DNA of 64,000 bases, taken from the NCBI GenBank assembly GCA_002427105.1, contig DIPM01000011.1, positions 6,521 to 70,520 of the forward strand. The letters run 5' to 3'. Made by a program: the position numbers and the translations under genes. Below the pieces are notes generated by a model. The model was not told the DNA's origin. It saw only the letters and a list, made by a program, of their open reading frames with translations, and ran no database searches. The DNA is from Marinilabiliaceae bacterium UBA5488. Its GTDB lineage: Bacteria; Bacteroidota; Bacteroidia; Bacteroidales; Marinilabiliaceae. Positions 9,124 through 18,347 of the stretch are shown piece by piece; within the stretch, counting starts at the first letter, position 1; each line of letters starts with the position of its first letter.

Positions 9124-9675
9124 TTATATGAAACTTACATCTTTGGGCTGATAATCAAGAATTGAGTTTACTTGATTAGGATAACGAGCTGTGTTTATTT
9201 TTCGCGTTATCGCGATAAAATTATCGCAACGTGCAATGTCAAATACCTGTTTTTGTAATGCAATAGCTAGAATATCAAGAGTTCCAAGGTACAGAATCTT
9301 ATTTGCCTCACAGTATGGGATAATATCCCTAAAGTTACTACTGGCAATAACGTCCTTTTCGTATTTTGCGACAGCCATACAAGCTCTTTCTCCATCACCA
9401 ATCAAAGGATTATTCTTCTTTATAAGAGCATATTCCTTTTTTATATCCATGTTGTTAATTGGGAAGGGAATTACTTTAATGGTTTTAAAAAAGTGAACTA
9501 CTTTATCGAGATACTCTTTTCTTGATTTAATACGTGCGACTTCCAGATAAACATTATCGAGAATCGTCACTGTATGAGGTTCTAGTATGTTCGGTAATTC
9601 AACCAATTCCCCGGCTGCAATGAAATGCGATATGACATCTGCATCCACTAAGATGATTAAGTTCGGATTATTCAT
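9124..9675 (-). CDS. PIN-domain-like nuclease, third gene of an Xre-ImmA-PIN operon
   Basis: 183 residues from the ATG at 9675 (MNNPNLIIL); an upstream frame extension to 9708 is unlikely. The acidic pattern of a PIN nuclease is present: Asp11/Asp13 (VDADVI), Glu45 (VYLEVAR), Asp94/Glu96 (IGDGERACMAVA) and Asn114/Asp117 (ASSNFRD). PIN domains are metal-dependent RNases and often toxins. The start overlaps the end of the upstream protease gene by 8 bp, which implies translational coupling. I infer that it is the effector of the three-gene unit. Other small acidic nuclease folds cannot be excluded without a profile search. Confidence 0.7.
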   Translation of the reverse strand: MNNPNLIILVDADVISHFIAAGELVELPNILEPHTVTILDNVYLEVARIKSRKEYLDKVVHFFKTIKVIPFPINNMDIKKEYALIKKNNPLIGDGERACMAVAKYEKDVIASSNFRDIIPYCEANKILYLGTLDILAIALQKQVFDIARCDNFIAITRKINTARYPNQVNSILDYQPKDVSFI

Positions 9676-10417
9676 AATCCTCCTTCTTGTCGAAATCGGA
9701 TAAATCAATACCTATATCTTCCAGTAATGAAAAATAGGCACTTTCAGAAACCATACTTCTGTCATATAGCTCCTTAGCCATATCCCCATAATTGCCAATA
9801 ACTTGCCCTTCATTGCCCGGTTTGTATAAATCGTCATTATAACCGTACAGTAAAGCATTTTTTATTTTATCACAATTAAACTCCTGATACTTACTCAAGT
9901 TAATTATGTCCATTTTGATTAACCGATTGAGTAACGCACTACGGGAGCAACTGTAATATTGCTCAATCTTTAAGATAGTAGATAAGGTGATTTTGTTTTT
10001 GCCCCATTCATGTTCCGGAATCATTTGATACATGCCATCTTCAGGAAGTAAGAGGTAGCTTGCAAAAACGTCAGCGTTATACTCTTCGGGGTCTCCTTTT
10101 TTATCAAATTTTCCAGCATTACTTTTCTCCGCAGTAAAGTTCTCCTGATAATAAAGGTGATACAATTCGTGACAAATCGTAAAGTGTTGACGACCAATGG
10201 TGTGATTAGAGTTTACTAATATGAAGTATTTAGCCGTATTATTACCGTTTGTTTTAACTGCCATCCCAGACAGGTCGCCCTTTAATGGAAGAAAAACCGT
10301 TAAAATATTATTTTTAAGAAGTAGGCTTTTTAATCGTATCGCTTCTGTTGCATTCAAGCCATTTTTGCGGCGAAAGTCTGCCGCAAACTGTTCTAATCTT
10401 CTATCTTTTTTATCCAT
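9668..10417 (-). CDS. ImmA/IrrE-family (COG2856) zinc metallopeptidase
   Basis: 249 residues with the zinc-protease motif HELYH at 83-87 (HFTICHELYHLYY) and a following helix NADVFASYLLLP that fits the third ligand of this family. ImmA of ICEBs1 cleaves a partner repressor, and COG2856 genes commonly pair with Xre genes. Its start overlaps the Xre gene by 8 bp and its end overlaps the PIN gene by 8 bp. The C-terminal third (about 150-249) has no motif I recognise. The likely target is the Xre protein encoded upstream. Confidence 0.85.
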   Translation of the reverse strand: MDKKDRRLEQFAADFRRKNGLNATEAIRLKSLLLKNNILTVFLPLKGDLSGMAVKTNGNNTAKYFILVNSNHTIGRQHFTICHELYHLYYQENFTAEKSNAGKFDKKGDPEEYNADVFASYLLLPEDGMYQMIPEHEWGKNKITLSTILKIEQYYSCSRSALLNRLIKMDIINLSKYQEFNCDKIKNALLYGYNDDLYKPGNEGQVIGNYGDMAKELYDRSMVSESAYFSLLEDIGIDLSDFDKKEDYE

Positions 10418-10754
10418 TGGCTAAAGCTGAAGACATATTAATGTAATTCGTAATTATTTTTTTGAATCGACTAATAGCTTCCATATCCTCTGCTATTATT
10501 TCATCGGCACGAAAAGCAAAAGAAGTAAGTACGTTTTGTTTTTCAGGGTCTTCTTCGTACAAATCAAATTCCTCTACATTATATAAAAGAGAGAGTTTTT
10601 CTACTACATTTTCAGGAATAGAACGAGCATCGTTTTCGTACTGGTTTACCGCAGCAGCAGTAATACCTAAGTAATCTGCAACGAAACTTTGCGTATAAGC
10701 AAATTTTTCACGCAGTTTTTTAATGTTTCTGCTGAGTATTTCGTTAGTTTCCAT
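10410..10754 (-). CDS. Xre-family transcriptional regulator
   Basis: 114 residues with an N-terminal helix-turn-helix (KLREKFAYTQSFVADYLGITAAAVNQYENDARSIPENVVEKL, split by helices) over about residues 12-56. The tail is acidic and helical and may dimerise or be the protease substrate. It is the first gene of a coupled three-gene unit with the ImmA-like protease and the PIN protein, so it is probably the repressor/antitoxin arm. Its promoter should lie in 10755-10996, an AT-rich stretch in which I see no clear operator. Confidence 0.85.
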   Translation of the reverse strand: METNEILSRNIKKLREKFAYTQSFVADYLGITAAAVNQYENDARSIPENVVEKLSLLYNVEEFDLYEEDPEKQNVLTSFAFRADEIIAEDMEAISRFKKIITNYINMSSALANG

Positions 10755-10996
10755 AGTGTATGTCTTTGATTCTTGTTTCTGTTACAAATGAATGAAAAAT
10801 TGAAATACAAAGCAAGTTATTAACAGCATATTTTGATGAATATATTTCTATTAATCTGAAAATTAAATAAATGGCATTTTAGGCATCTGTTAATAAATTC
10901 CCTAAAGAAATTAATCAATAGATGTGATAATGGAGGCTGTATTTTTTAAAATTACTTCTATTAGGGTAGTATGACTACCTCTTTGGTTCATAAAAT

Positions 10997-11022
10997 AAAA
11001 AAAGCCCCAATTGAGGCTTTTT
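10997..11022 (-). terminator. Rho-independent terminator after the 11046-11585 gene
   Basis: AAAAGCC and GGCTTTT form the stem around CCAATTGA, followed on the minus strand by a T-rich run. It lies about 24 bp after the stop of the broken gene at 11046, so it ends the transcript that includes the lipoprotein region. Confidence 0.75.
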
Positions 11023-11045
11023 AGATTTATGGAAACATTGAAATT

Positions 11046-11585
11046 TTACAGTTTCGTTTGCGCCTGTACCAATAAGTCGTAAAGAGTTGTGAAATCTTCC
11101 TGACCAAGAAAAACATAGCTCTTACTATCGTATTTTTCCAATTTTAAGTAGGTTGTCCATTTACCTTTACTCCAGTAACATCCTGCTTCAAATCCGCCAC
11201 GGCTACGATAAGTTACCTCAGAATATACATCAGATGTTGATGGGAAAATTTTGTCTTTCATTACTTTAATGGATTTTAGCAATCCATCAATTTCGTCCGC
11301 ATCAAGCATTGCTTTTTTTGTATCTGTGCTGTAACTCGATTTCACCTCGTACTCAAATCGAACAGCGCTTGTGCTCTTTTCAGAAATCATATCCTGAAAC
11401 GTAACAACTTGAATTTTTGCACCTCTAATTTCGCCAACATCAAGGAAGTCCTTTTAAATTAATGCCCCGGATGAAGCAGAAAACTTTTCTGCGTTGCTGG
11501 TTTCTACTTCTTTAGCTAACTGTGTTTGCGCCTGTAATCCCATGACGAAAAACGCCATAAAAAAGGCAAAGAAAAGATTTTTCAT
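11046..11585 (-). pseudogene. Secreted protein gene broken by an in-frame TAA
   Basis: From the ATG at 11585 the frame encodes a signal peptide (MKNLFFAFFMAFFVMGLQAQ) and 23 more residues, then hits TAA at 11454-11456. The same frame continues directly as KDFLDVGEIRGAKIQVVTFQDM and stays open to the stop at 11046. There is no frameshift, only a single nonsense codon at codon 44, between ALI and KDFLDVG. The product would have been about 179 residues, periplasmic, of unknown function. The internal ATG at 11390 gives a 114-codon frame without export signal and is unlikely to be the real start. A single sequencing error could also explain the stop. Confidence 0.72.
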
Positions 11586-11604
11586 GCTTAATATGTTTAG
11601 TTTA

Positions 11605-12276
11605 TTATTCAAGTGTCGTTCCATCAGAAAATAGAATCTTTTCCGGTTTCCAAACCAACTTTATTTGTTTGAGATTCTTTGATTTAAGCAACTGGTCTTC
11701 ATCCTTAAACTGATTGTAATCAGTTGTTGCGCTGAAGTTTTTGACAGAGTTTGCTTTTACACCATCATCATAAGTCAGATTCAAGGACTTAATTTCCTTA
11801 TCAAATAAATCAGTGAACACAATTTGTCCGGTAAAGGCCGTTATTTCCTTATTTGTTTTGTTTTCAAATGCAAACTTGTAGGTAATATACTCCTGATATT
11901 CGTATTCGATATAACCTTTATCGAAGATGGAAACGATAATTGCCTCTTTTAATCTCGCAATTCGTGCATCTTCCTCTTTCTTTGCTTTATCAGCCAGTTC
12001 TTTTTGAATCCGTTCTTCCTCTTCCTGCTGTTGCTTTAATACTTTTGCTTGTTGTAAAATTTCATTATAGCTTTTCCCGTCAATGCTTTCATTGAGTAGT
12101 TTAGCTCGGACAAAATACATTGCAAGCAGATTGATTTCTGTACTATCAAGAGAATTGGCATCTCTAATTGCTTTTAAATCACTCTCAAGTGTGGCATCAC
12201 TGTATTTGTTATCCATAGGTGATGAACAGGAAGTGAAGATTGCAATGACTAACAGGTAGATTAATTTCTTCATCAT
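11605..12276 (-). CDS. Small lipoprotein with a charged coiled-coil segment
   Basis: 223 residues with a lipoprotein signal ending IFTSC (Cys17), so it is probably anchored in the outer or inner membrane on the periplasmic side. Residues about 72-105 are rich in K, E and Q (QQEEEERIQKELADKAKKEE) and look like a coiled coil. The C-terminal part (KFAFENKTNKEITAFTGQIVF) is a beta-type domain resembling lipoproteins whose modules keep unchanged or conserved neutral folds; I recognise no function. Translation may begin at either of the two initial Met codons. It is preceded by the 12296-12332 element shared with the hsdM operon, which suggests co-regulation with the defence genes. Confidence 0.75.
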   Translation of the reverse strand: MMKKLIYLLVIAIFTSCSSPMDNKYSDATLESDLKAIRDANSLDSTEINLLAMYFVRAKLLNESIDGKSYNEILQQAKVLKQQQEEEERIQKELADKAKKEEDARIARLKEAIIVSIFDKGYIEYEYQEYITYKFAFENKTNKEITAFTGQIVFTDLFDKEIKSLNLTYDDGVKANSVKNFSATTDYNQFKDEDQLLKSKNLKQIKLVWKPEKILFSDGTTLE

Positions 12277-12295
12277 TCAATGTTTTTTAGTTTAT

Positions 12296-12332
12296 GACAA
12301 AGAAATCACTACAAATTGACAACTAGCGTCAA
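12296..12332 (-). promoter_or_regulatory. Promoter/operator element shared with the hsdM operon (copy 1)
   Basis: The palindrome TTGACAACTAGCGTCAA (12316-12332; arms TTGAC/GTCAA) is followed after 13 bp by CTTTGTC on the minus strand (12296-12302). The copy upstream of hsdM (26272-26308) has the same layout with 15/17 identity in the core. It lies 20 bp before the lipoprotein start and directly after the end of the WYL gene. Confidence 0.6.
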
Positions 12333-12340
12333 TGATTCAA

Positions 12341-13240
12341 TTAAAAACTAAATTCCTTCAATTTGGAGTTCAAGTAATCTTTAAATGCCTGTGGGTAAAT
12401 TACTTTAATTTCATCAGAGAGACCTAAAACAAACCTGCCAACACCCAAGAAATTACCAACTTCTGTGGTAAGCAGGTAAGTATTGTCATCCACTTGTTTG
12501 ATGTATTTCTCGCTTAAAGGGAACTCTTCCATCAATAGATTACAGGCGAGCATTGAAAGTTTTAGTTGTATGGCAATAGGTTCAAAACTTTGCATCCTGA
12601 AAATATCGGTAATGCCTTTATGGTGGTTTGGCTTGAATTGCCAGCACTTATCCATGATAACCACCTCTTTAATGCGTGCTGTTTTGAATATCTTATTGCT
12701 TTGGTCTTCGGTATCGTAGCACCATACACCCAAATAATTGATGGTAAAATCAATGGGTTCAACTTTCCTGTCTCTGATGTCTTTTCCGTGACCTGATTTG
12801 TATTCTTTTAAGATTACCTGCTTTTGCTGTTTGATAGCCTGAATGAGGTTATATATGTTTTCGGTTTCTTCCTTTTTGGTAATGGCATAAATTACACGGT
12901 CGAAATCGTAAAGGCTATAAAGCTTTTTTACCAGTTTTTCTTTTTGCTCCGAACCATCTTCAATGGCATGAATGGCCTTGCTCAAAATAAAAGCTTCTTC
13001 TTCGGTAAAATGAAGCAATTGGCTAATATCCTGAGAGGTGGATTCCTCTTTATTTATCTTGAAATATCCATTGTTGTTTTCAATTACAAAACCAACCTGT
13101 TTAAACGTGTCAAAGTAGCGATAAACGGTTCGTTGCGAAACAACAAACCGCTCCGATATTTCCTGAATTGTTCTGCCGTACTTGCAATCAAGCATCAACA
13201 GCACTTCCAACATTTTTTGAAACTTTGCTTGTTCTGCCAT
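12341..13240 (-). CDS. HTH-WYL transcriptional regulator
   Basis: 299 residues from the ATG at 13240 (MAEQAKFQK); a TTG at 13267 that overlaps the preceding stop is a less likely start. The N-terminal winged HTH spans about 10-60 (TIQEISERFVVSQRTVYRYFDTF). A WYL domain follows around 135-215 (YLGVWCYDTEDQ, FKTARIKEVVI). WYL-HTH proteins such as BrxR and CapW repress defence operons and may sense nucleic acid or nucleotide ligands. As the last gene of the RM/SIR2/HerA operon, it is the best candidate to bind the palindromes at 12316-12332 and 26292-26308. Confidence 0.87.
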   Translation of the reverse strand: MAEQAKFQKMLEVLLMLDCKYGRTIQEISERFVVSQRTVYRYFDTFKQVGFVIENNNGYFKINKEESTSQDISQLLHFTEEEAFILSKAIHAIEDGSEQKEKLVKKLYSLYDFDRVIYAITKKEETENIYNLIQAIKQQKQVILKEYKSGHGKDIRDRKVEPIDFTINYLGVWCYDTEDQSNKIFKTARIKEVVIMDKCWQFKPNHHKGITDIFRMQSFEPIAIQLKLSMLACNLLMEEFPLSEKYIKQVDDNTYLLTTEVGNFLGVGRFVLGLSDEIKVIYPQAFKDYLNSKLKEFSF

Positions 13241-13263
13241 TTTGATGTTTATAGTAGGATATC

Positions 13264-15108
13264 TCAATTACACTCAATGCTCCAAATTTTTTCACATAAC
13301 CGCTGAACTAACAAAGTTCTTTCCGCTATATCAGTTTTCTTAAATTGTGCATGAGGTTTAAATTGTAATTCCTGTACAACAGGATTATTTAAAAAAATTG
13401 GATTCTTCTGATAATACTCACAATGAAGACTCTGAGCATAAGTGTTTTCTTTTAAATAATGCCCCAGTTTTTCTTCATAGGTTGCATCTTTATAAGATTG
13501 ATTTGTTCCTTGTGGAATTAAAATCAAAGCACCTATTGTATTTCGCCATGTCTGAAAGTCTGTGATTTGGTCAAATTCATCCGTATGTTCATTGAATTTG
13601 TCACCCCAGATGTGTTCAATTTGGAATTGCTTTCCATTTGGATGGTGATAAGTGCCATAGTTTGTATCCTTACCGACAAGATTATCAACATAACCGGAAA
13701 TTCGGGAAAGCAAGTGTTTTACAAATTTTCGGTTCATTCCGTGCAATCGAAACAGAGGCATTGCATCCCATTTCTGAGAAATATCATTTGCCTCCTCTAT
13801 CAGATTAGCTCGCAAAAGTTCAAAATCATTATTTCTGATTTTCTTTATGATATTGAACATCGTGTATTTAATCGCAGTTTGACCGAACTTCTTATAATTA
13901 ATGCTCCTTCGAACCGTAAAGGTTTCAATATATTTGGCAACTAAATCTACTTTTTTCTTTAGGCTATCTTCGTCTTTGCCATAAACAATAGTTGAAAGTA
14001 AAAGCGGTTCCTGAAGAGAATCAGCAATTCCCCATTGATTCACGTAATGGACATGTGGCATTGTAGCATCAAATGATTGTCTTGCTTTCCAAATTTTTAA
14101 ATACCATTTTACATAAAAAGGGAATTCATCTTTAAAGAAGGTATAAAAATCATCTGGTGTTATTAACTTAAAACGTTCCTCATGATTCTCCTTAAACCAA
14201 TTATGAAATCGAGAACCAATATTCTCGAAATCCTGATTCTCTGCTCCAGCCTTTCCGGGTCTTATGCTTGCTGCATATTTACCCCTAAACCATGAGTGAA
14301 AGAAACTTTGGTCAGCATTTTTTGAAAAATCATTTAGTTTTTGAATCTGATTTTTCCACAAATCATTAATTTCATTTCTTTTTTTACGGTCGTTTATTTT
14401 TGATAACACATACCCTTTCAACATTTCAGTAGAAGTCAAACTTAGACCTCTATCGTTCATAGTTTCAAAAATGGTGTAGGCATTATCGTCAGAATATGCG
14501 GTAATCTCAACAATTACAACATTCTCTGTAAACCAATCAATGAAATGAGCCAAACAATTTTCAGCTATAAACTCAGGAAATGTTTCTTGAATGTCATCGT
14601 AGCGATTAATAAGGTTAACCACCGTTTCACTATCATCTTCATGAGGGGTGTACTCTCCATTTCTAAACAACGCTTCAAGACATTCTTCGCGGTCTTCATC
14701 TGTCATATTAAAAGATTTCTCACCGTATTTTTCAGAAAAAATAAGCTCGCTGATGTTTACTTTTTCGGTTTTGTCTTTTTGGAGCTGGTTAAGATATATG
14801 AGAAATAAAGTAATTGATGTTATTCTTTGTTGGCCGTCAATGATAGACTTTTTACCATCTTCGGGGTTTTTACTAAAAACAACCGGGCCTAGATAATAGT
14901 TTTGATAAGAGGCAACTGCTGAACGTTTATCTCCTTCGGTAAAAGCGGTCAAAAAAGTATTGGTTAAATCCTCCACCAACGTTTTTATATGCTTTTCTTC
15001 CCAACGATACTCTCTTTGAAAATAGTCAATGTAGAATTTCTGCTCCTTCAATAATTTACTGATACTGGTGTCAGTAGCTTCTATTTTATATTTTAAGGGC
15101 TGGCTCAT
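13264..15108 (-). CDS. DUF262/DUF1524 endonuclease-like protein (GmrSD-type)
   Basis: 614 residues from the ATG at 15108 (MSQPLKYKIEAT); the frame is open further upstream inside hsdR but begins properly 11 bp after the hsdR stop. The DUF262 domain has QREYRW (31-36) and the nucleotide-binding motif DGQQR (91-95). The C-terminal DUF1524 HNH-like domain has IEHIW (His499), RNTIGALILI (Asn523) and a Lys-rich end. GmrSD, SspE and BrxU share this architecture and attack modified or unmodified foreign DNA using NTP hydrolysis. Its place after hsdR suggests a type IV-like addition to the type I system. Confidence 0.88.
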   Translation of the reverse strand: MSQPLKYKIEATDTSISKLLKEQKFYIDYFQREYRWEEKHIKTLVEDLTNTFLTAFTEGDKRSAVASYQNYYLGPVVFSKNPEDGKKSIIDGQQRITSITLFLIYLNQLQKDKTEKVNISELIFSEKYGEKSFNMTDEDREECLEALFRNGEYTPHEDDSETVVNLINRYDDIQETFPEFIAENCLAHFIDWFTENVVIVEITAYSDDNAYTIFETMNDRGLSLTSTEMLKGYVLSKINDRKKRNEINDLWKNQIQKLNDFSKNADQSFFHSWFRGKYAASIRPGKAGAENQDFENIGSRFHNWFKENHEERFKLITPDDFYTFFKDEFPFYVKWYLKIWKARQSFDATMPHVHYVNQWGIADSLQEPLLLSTIVYGKDEDSLKKKVDLVAKYIETFTVRRSINYKKFGQTAIKYTMFNIIKKIRNNDFELLRANLIEEANDISQKWDAMPLFRLHGMNRKFVKHLLSRISGYVDNLVGKDTNYGTYHHPNGKQFQIEHIWGDKFNEHTDEFDQITDFQTWRNTIGALILIPQGTNQSYKDATYEEKLGHYLKENTYAQSLHCEYYQKNPIFLNNPVVQELQFKPHAQFKKTDIAERTLLVQRLCEKIWSIECN

Positions 15109-15118
15109 ATTTTTTAAT

Positions 15119-18100
15119 TTATGCTTTATTTCTATTCTTCTTAAAATTCTCCGCTTGCGTAAAAATATCCTGATACACTTCGTCACGCTCCACTGGAGGA
15201 TAACCATGTTCATCGAGAAGGATGATTAACCCTACTTTCAATGCCGATTTAATATCGTCACGTTTGTTCCAATCCGGGAAACGGGCTTGTTCATCGACCA
15301 GTTCTTTAACGGCTCTGGCCAATTCAATCATTTTATCTTCGGGATAGGAGAAGTCATATTTGACACATAATTGACGCAGGATGTCAAAAAATGCTTTTTC
15401 CTCGAAGTTGATACCGAACTCATCTCCGGCAAAAAACTCTTTATGCACTTCCCAAATAAGGTTAGTCAATTGTTCGGCCATTTCTTCATAAACCTCGCTC
15501 CGTAAAACATCGTTTTCGTCTCGTTGATTGTAGCGTTCTACCAAGACCTGCATCTTATGTGAAAAGTCAACGCCTCGAACCATGTTCACTTTTTTCATTT
15601 CGCCAATGGCTTTGGCCAAAAGCTTTTGAAGCAGTTTAATTTTGGTATTTGGGAGCTTTATTTTATTGATTTTATCTATGTAGTCTTCATCAAAAATATC
15701 CTGATGACTCTCCTTTTCTTCTCCCATTTTAAAGATTTCTTCCACACCATCACTTGCCAAGGCATCCTTTATCATCTCCCGCACACGGGCATTCATTTGT
15801 GCTGTATCGGGGGCATCACCTTTTGTGAGTTTAAAGACAATAGAACGGATGGCCAAATAATAGTGGGTGTAATCCCGTTCATTTTGCGTTAGTTTTTCAC
15901 TTCCTGCACAAATATCGTAGGCTGCTTTAAGGCGTTTTACCAAACCCATGAACCGGGCTTCTTTATCTTTGGTTTGCATTACAAATTCAGCCCCTTCATT
16001 CAAGGCATTCAACTGTTGCAGCGGAGTACCGTCAAAGTATTTGGAGTTATCGAACTTGTGAAACAATTTTGCCAATAAGTCTAAGTGATTCCGAACGATA
16101 ATCAGCGATTCGCCAATATCCTCAAAGTTATCTTCATCGCCCTTATTGTATTTGGCAAGGGCAAGGTTCATTTGTTTTTTAATGCCAATGTAATCGACTA
16201 CCAGACCTTTGTTTTTACCTTCAAATTTCCGGTTTACACGAGAGATGGTCTGGATTAAATTGTGCTGTTGAATTGGCTTATCAATGTAAATGGTATCAAG
16301 GAATGGCACATCGAAACCAGTGAGCCACATATCGACCACAATGGCTATTTTAAAGTTCGATTTGGCATTTTTAAACTGGCGGTCGAGTTCTTTGCGGTAT
16401 TCTTTTGTGCCTAAAAGGTTGTAGAGGGTTTCGTCATCATCTTTGCCACGGGTCATAATCATTTTTATGCGTTCCATCGGCTTGATTTCCTTTTGGTCTT
16501 TCTCCGAAAGTTCAACACCTTCTTCTGCCACCAGAACCTCATTCCATTCAGGACGCAAGGCAATGACGTTTTTATAAAACTCATAGGCAATTTCACGACT
16601 GCTGCATACAAACAAAGCTTTGCCTTTGATGGATGCACCTTCGGAAATGCGATTTTCGTAATGATGAACGAAATCCTCGGCCAAAGCTTTTAAGCGTTTC
16701 GGGTCGCCAATAATTGCATTCATATTGGCAACGGCCTTTTTGCTTTCCTCTATCTGGTATTCGTTTGCACCCAACTCGGCTGCTTCTTCGTAATACTTTT
16801 CAATTTTTTCGAGTTCGCTGTTATTCAGGGCTACTTTTGCTGCCCGGCCTTCATACACAATGCAAACGGTAATTTCATCCTTGACCGATTCGGTCATGGT
16901 GTAAGCATCTACCACTTTACCAAACACATCGAGTGTGGCATCAATGGGTGTCCCGGTAAAGCCGACATAGGTGGCATTGGGTAATGAATCGTGAAGATAC
17001 TTGGCAAAGCCAAAGGTTTTGGTAACACCGTTTTCAGTAACCCTTATTTTTTGGTCGAGGTTCACCTGACTTCGGTGGGCTTCATCCGAAATACAAATCA
17101 CATTGGTGCGGTCGGTGAGCAGTTGTGTGTCTTCGGTAAATTTATGAATGGTGGTTAAAAATACACCACCACTCTGGCGGCCTTGCACCAGTTCACGCAA
17201 ATGCGCACGGCTTTCCACACTTATGATGTTATTATCGCCAACGTATTTTTTTGCTTCTCCAAAAGTGTCCGAGAGTTGGTCGTCCAAGTCGGTTCGGTCG
17301 GTAATCAGCACAATGGTGGGACTTTCAAAATGTTTGCTTTTCATGAGCAAACGGGTCAGATACAACATGGTGTAGCTTTTTCCACAACCTGTTGCACCAA
17401 AATAAGTTCCTCCCTTGCCATCACCTAGGGGGCGTTGAGTCAGTTTAATGTTGTCGTATAAACGATTGGCTGCGTAATATTGGGGATAGCGGCAAACAAT
17501 TTTCACATCTTTTTTCGATGTGTCGGGCATGAAAATAAAGTTCCGGATGATGTCTCTTAAACGGTTTTTATTCAACATGCCTTGTACCAAGGTGTACATG
17601 CTGTCGATGCCATCCACATCTTTGGCCAACCCGGCAATTCTGCGCCAAGCATAATAAAACTCGTAAGGTGCAAAAAAAGAACCGGCTTTGTTATTTACCC
17701 CATCGCTTATGACACAGAAAGCATTGTATTTAAACAGTTCGGGAATATCCCTGCGGTAGCGCTTGGTTAATTGCTCAAAGGCGTTAAAAACAGTAGCCTC
17801 CTCACGAATGGCCGATTTAAACTCAAACACCACCAACGGCAAACCATTGATATAAATAATGCCATCGGGAATACGCTTTTGTGTTCCGGTAATCTCCAGT
17901 TGGTTGACAAACTTATAGATGTTGTAATCCTTGGGATATTTCTCCTGTGGGTCGGCAACTATACTATCCAGATTTTCACTTGCCAATTGGGCTTCCAAAC
18001 CATTGTAATCAATCAGTTCAATATGAATGTCTTTTTTACTGCGGTCTTCACGTTTTAAAATAAACCCATCGCTCAACCAGCGCATCACGGTTTTGTTGGT

Positions 18101-18331
18101 GTCGTAAAGGTCGCTGGCCGGAAGTGTTTTTAATTGAAGAAGAATAGATTTCGCTTCATTTTGGGTGAGTTGCTGATTTTGATACTTAGATAAAAGGAAT
18201 TCAATAAAGTCATCCTCAATTATCACATCATCTTCGGTGCGTGCAATGGTGATACCCAACTGGTGAGAATACCCTTCGTTCTCCAGCAACTCAATATATG
18301 CGTGTTCTAATTTTTCTTCGGTGAATTTCAT
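15119..18331 (-). CDS. hsdR: Type I restriction enzyme subunit R
   Basis: 1070 residues, a full-length HsdR. The PD-(D/E)xK nuclease site is visible as Asp156 ... Glu170-x-Lys172 (PDGIIY...VFEFK). The SF2 translocase has Walker A GATGCGKS (312-319), DEAH (416-419), GFTGTPI and QTISRVNR. The C-terminal helical region runs to about 1070. It cleaves unmodified DNA together with HsdM and HsdS. It is separated from hsdM and hsdS by three unrelated genes, yet gaps are only 16 bp upstream and 10 bp downstream, so all belong to one transcript. Confidence 0.95.
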   Translation of the reverse strand: MKFTEEKLEHAYIELLENEGYSHQLGITIARTEDDVIIEDDFIEFLLSKYQNQQLTQNEAKSILLQLKTLPASDLYDTNKTVMRWLSDGFILKREDRSKKDIHIELIDYNGLEAQLASENLDSIVADPQEKYPKDYNIYKFVNQLEITGTQKRIPDGIIYINGLPLVVFEFKSAIREEATVFNAFEQLTKRYRRDIPELFKYNAFCVISDGVNNKAGSFFAPYEFYYAWRRIAGLAKDVDGIDSMYTLVQGMLNKNRLRDIIRNFIFMPDTSKKDVKIVCRYPQYYAANRLYDNIKLTQRPLGDGKGGTYFGATGCGKSYTMLYLTRLLMKSKHFESPTIVLITDRTDLDDQLSDTFGEAKKYVGDNNIISVESRAHLRELVQGRQSGGVFLTTIHKFTEDTQLLTDRTNVICISDEAHRSQVNLDQKIRVTENGVTKTFGFAKYLHDSLPNATYVGFTGTPIDATLDVFGKVVDAYTMTESVKDEITVCIVYEGRAAKVALNNSELEKIEKYYEEAAELGANEYQIEESKKAVANMNAIIGDPKRLKALAEDFVHHYENRISEGASIKGKALFVCSSREIAYEFYKNVIALRPEWNEVLVAEEGVELSEKDQKEIKPMERIKMIMTRGKDDDETLYNLLGTKEYRKELDRQFKNAKSNFKIAIVVDMWLTGFDVPFLDTIYIDKPIQQHNLIQTISRVNRKFEGKNKGLVVDYIGIKKQMNLALAKYNKGDEDNFEDIGESLIIVRNHLDLLAKLFHKFDNSKYFDGTPLQQLNALNEGAEFVMQTKDKEARFMGLVKRLKAAYDICAGSEKLTQNERDYTHYYLAIRSIVFKLTKGDAPDTAQMNARVREMIKDALASDGVEEIFKMGEEKESHQDIFDEDYIDKINKIKLPNTKIKLLQKLLAKAIGEMKKVNMVRGVDFSHKMQVLVERYNQRDENDVLRSEVYEEMAEQLTNLIWEVHKEFFAGDEFGINFEEKAFFDILRQLCVKYDFSYPEDKMIELARAVKELVDEQARFPDWNKRDDIKSALKVGLIILLDEHGYPPVERDEVYQDIFTQAENFKKNRNKA

Positions 18332-18347
18332 GATAATAATAATTTCC

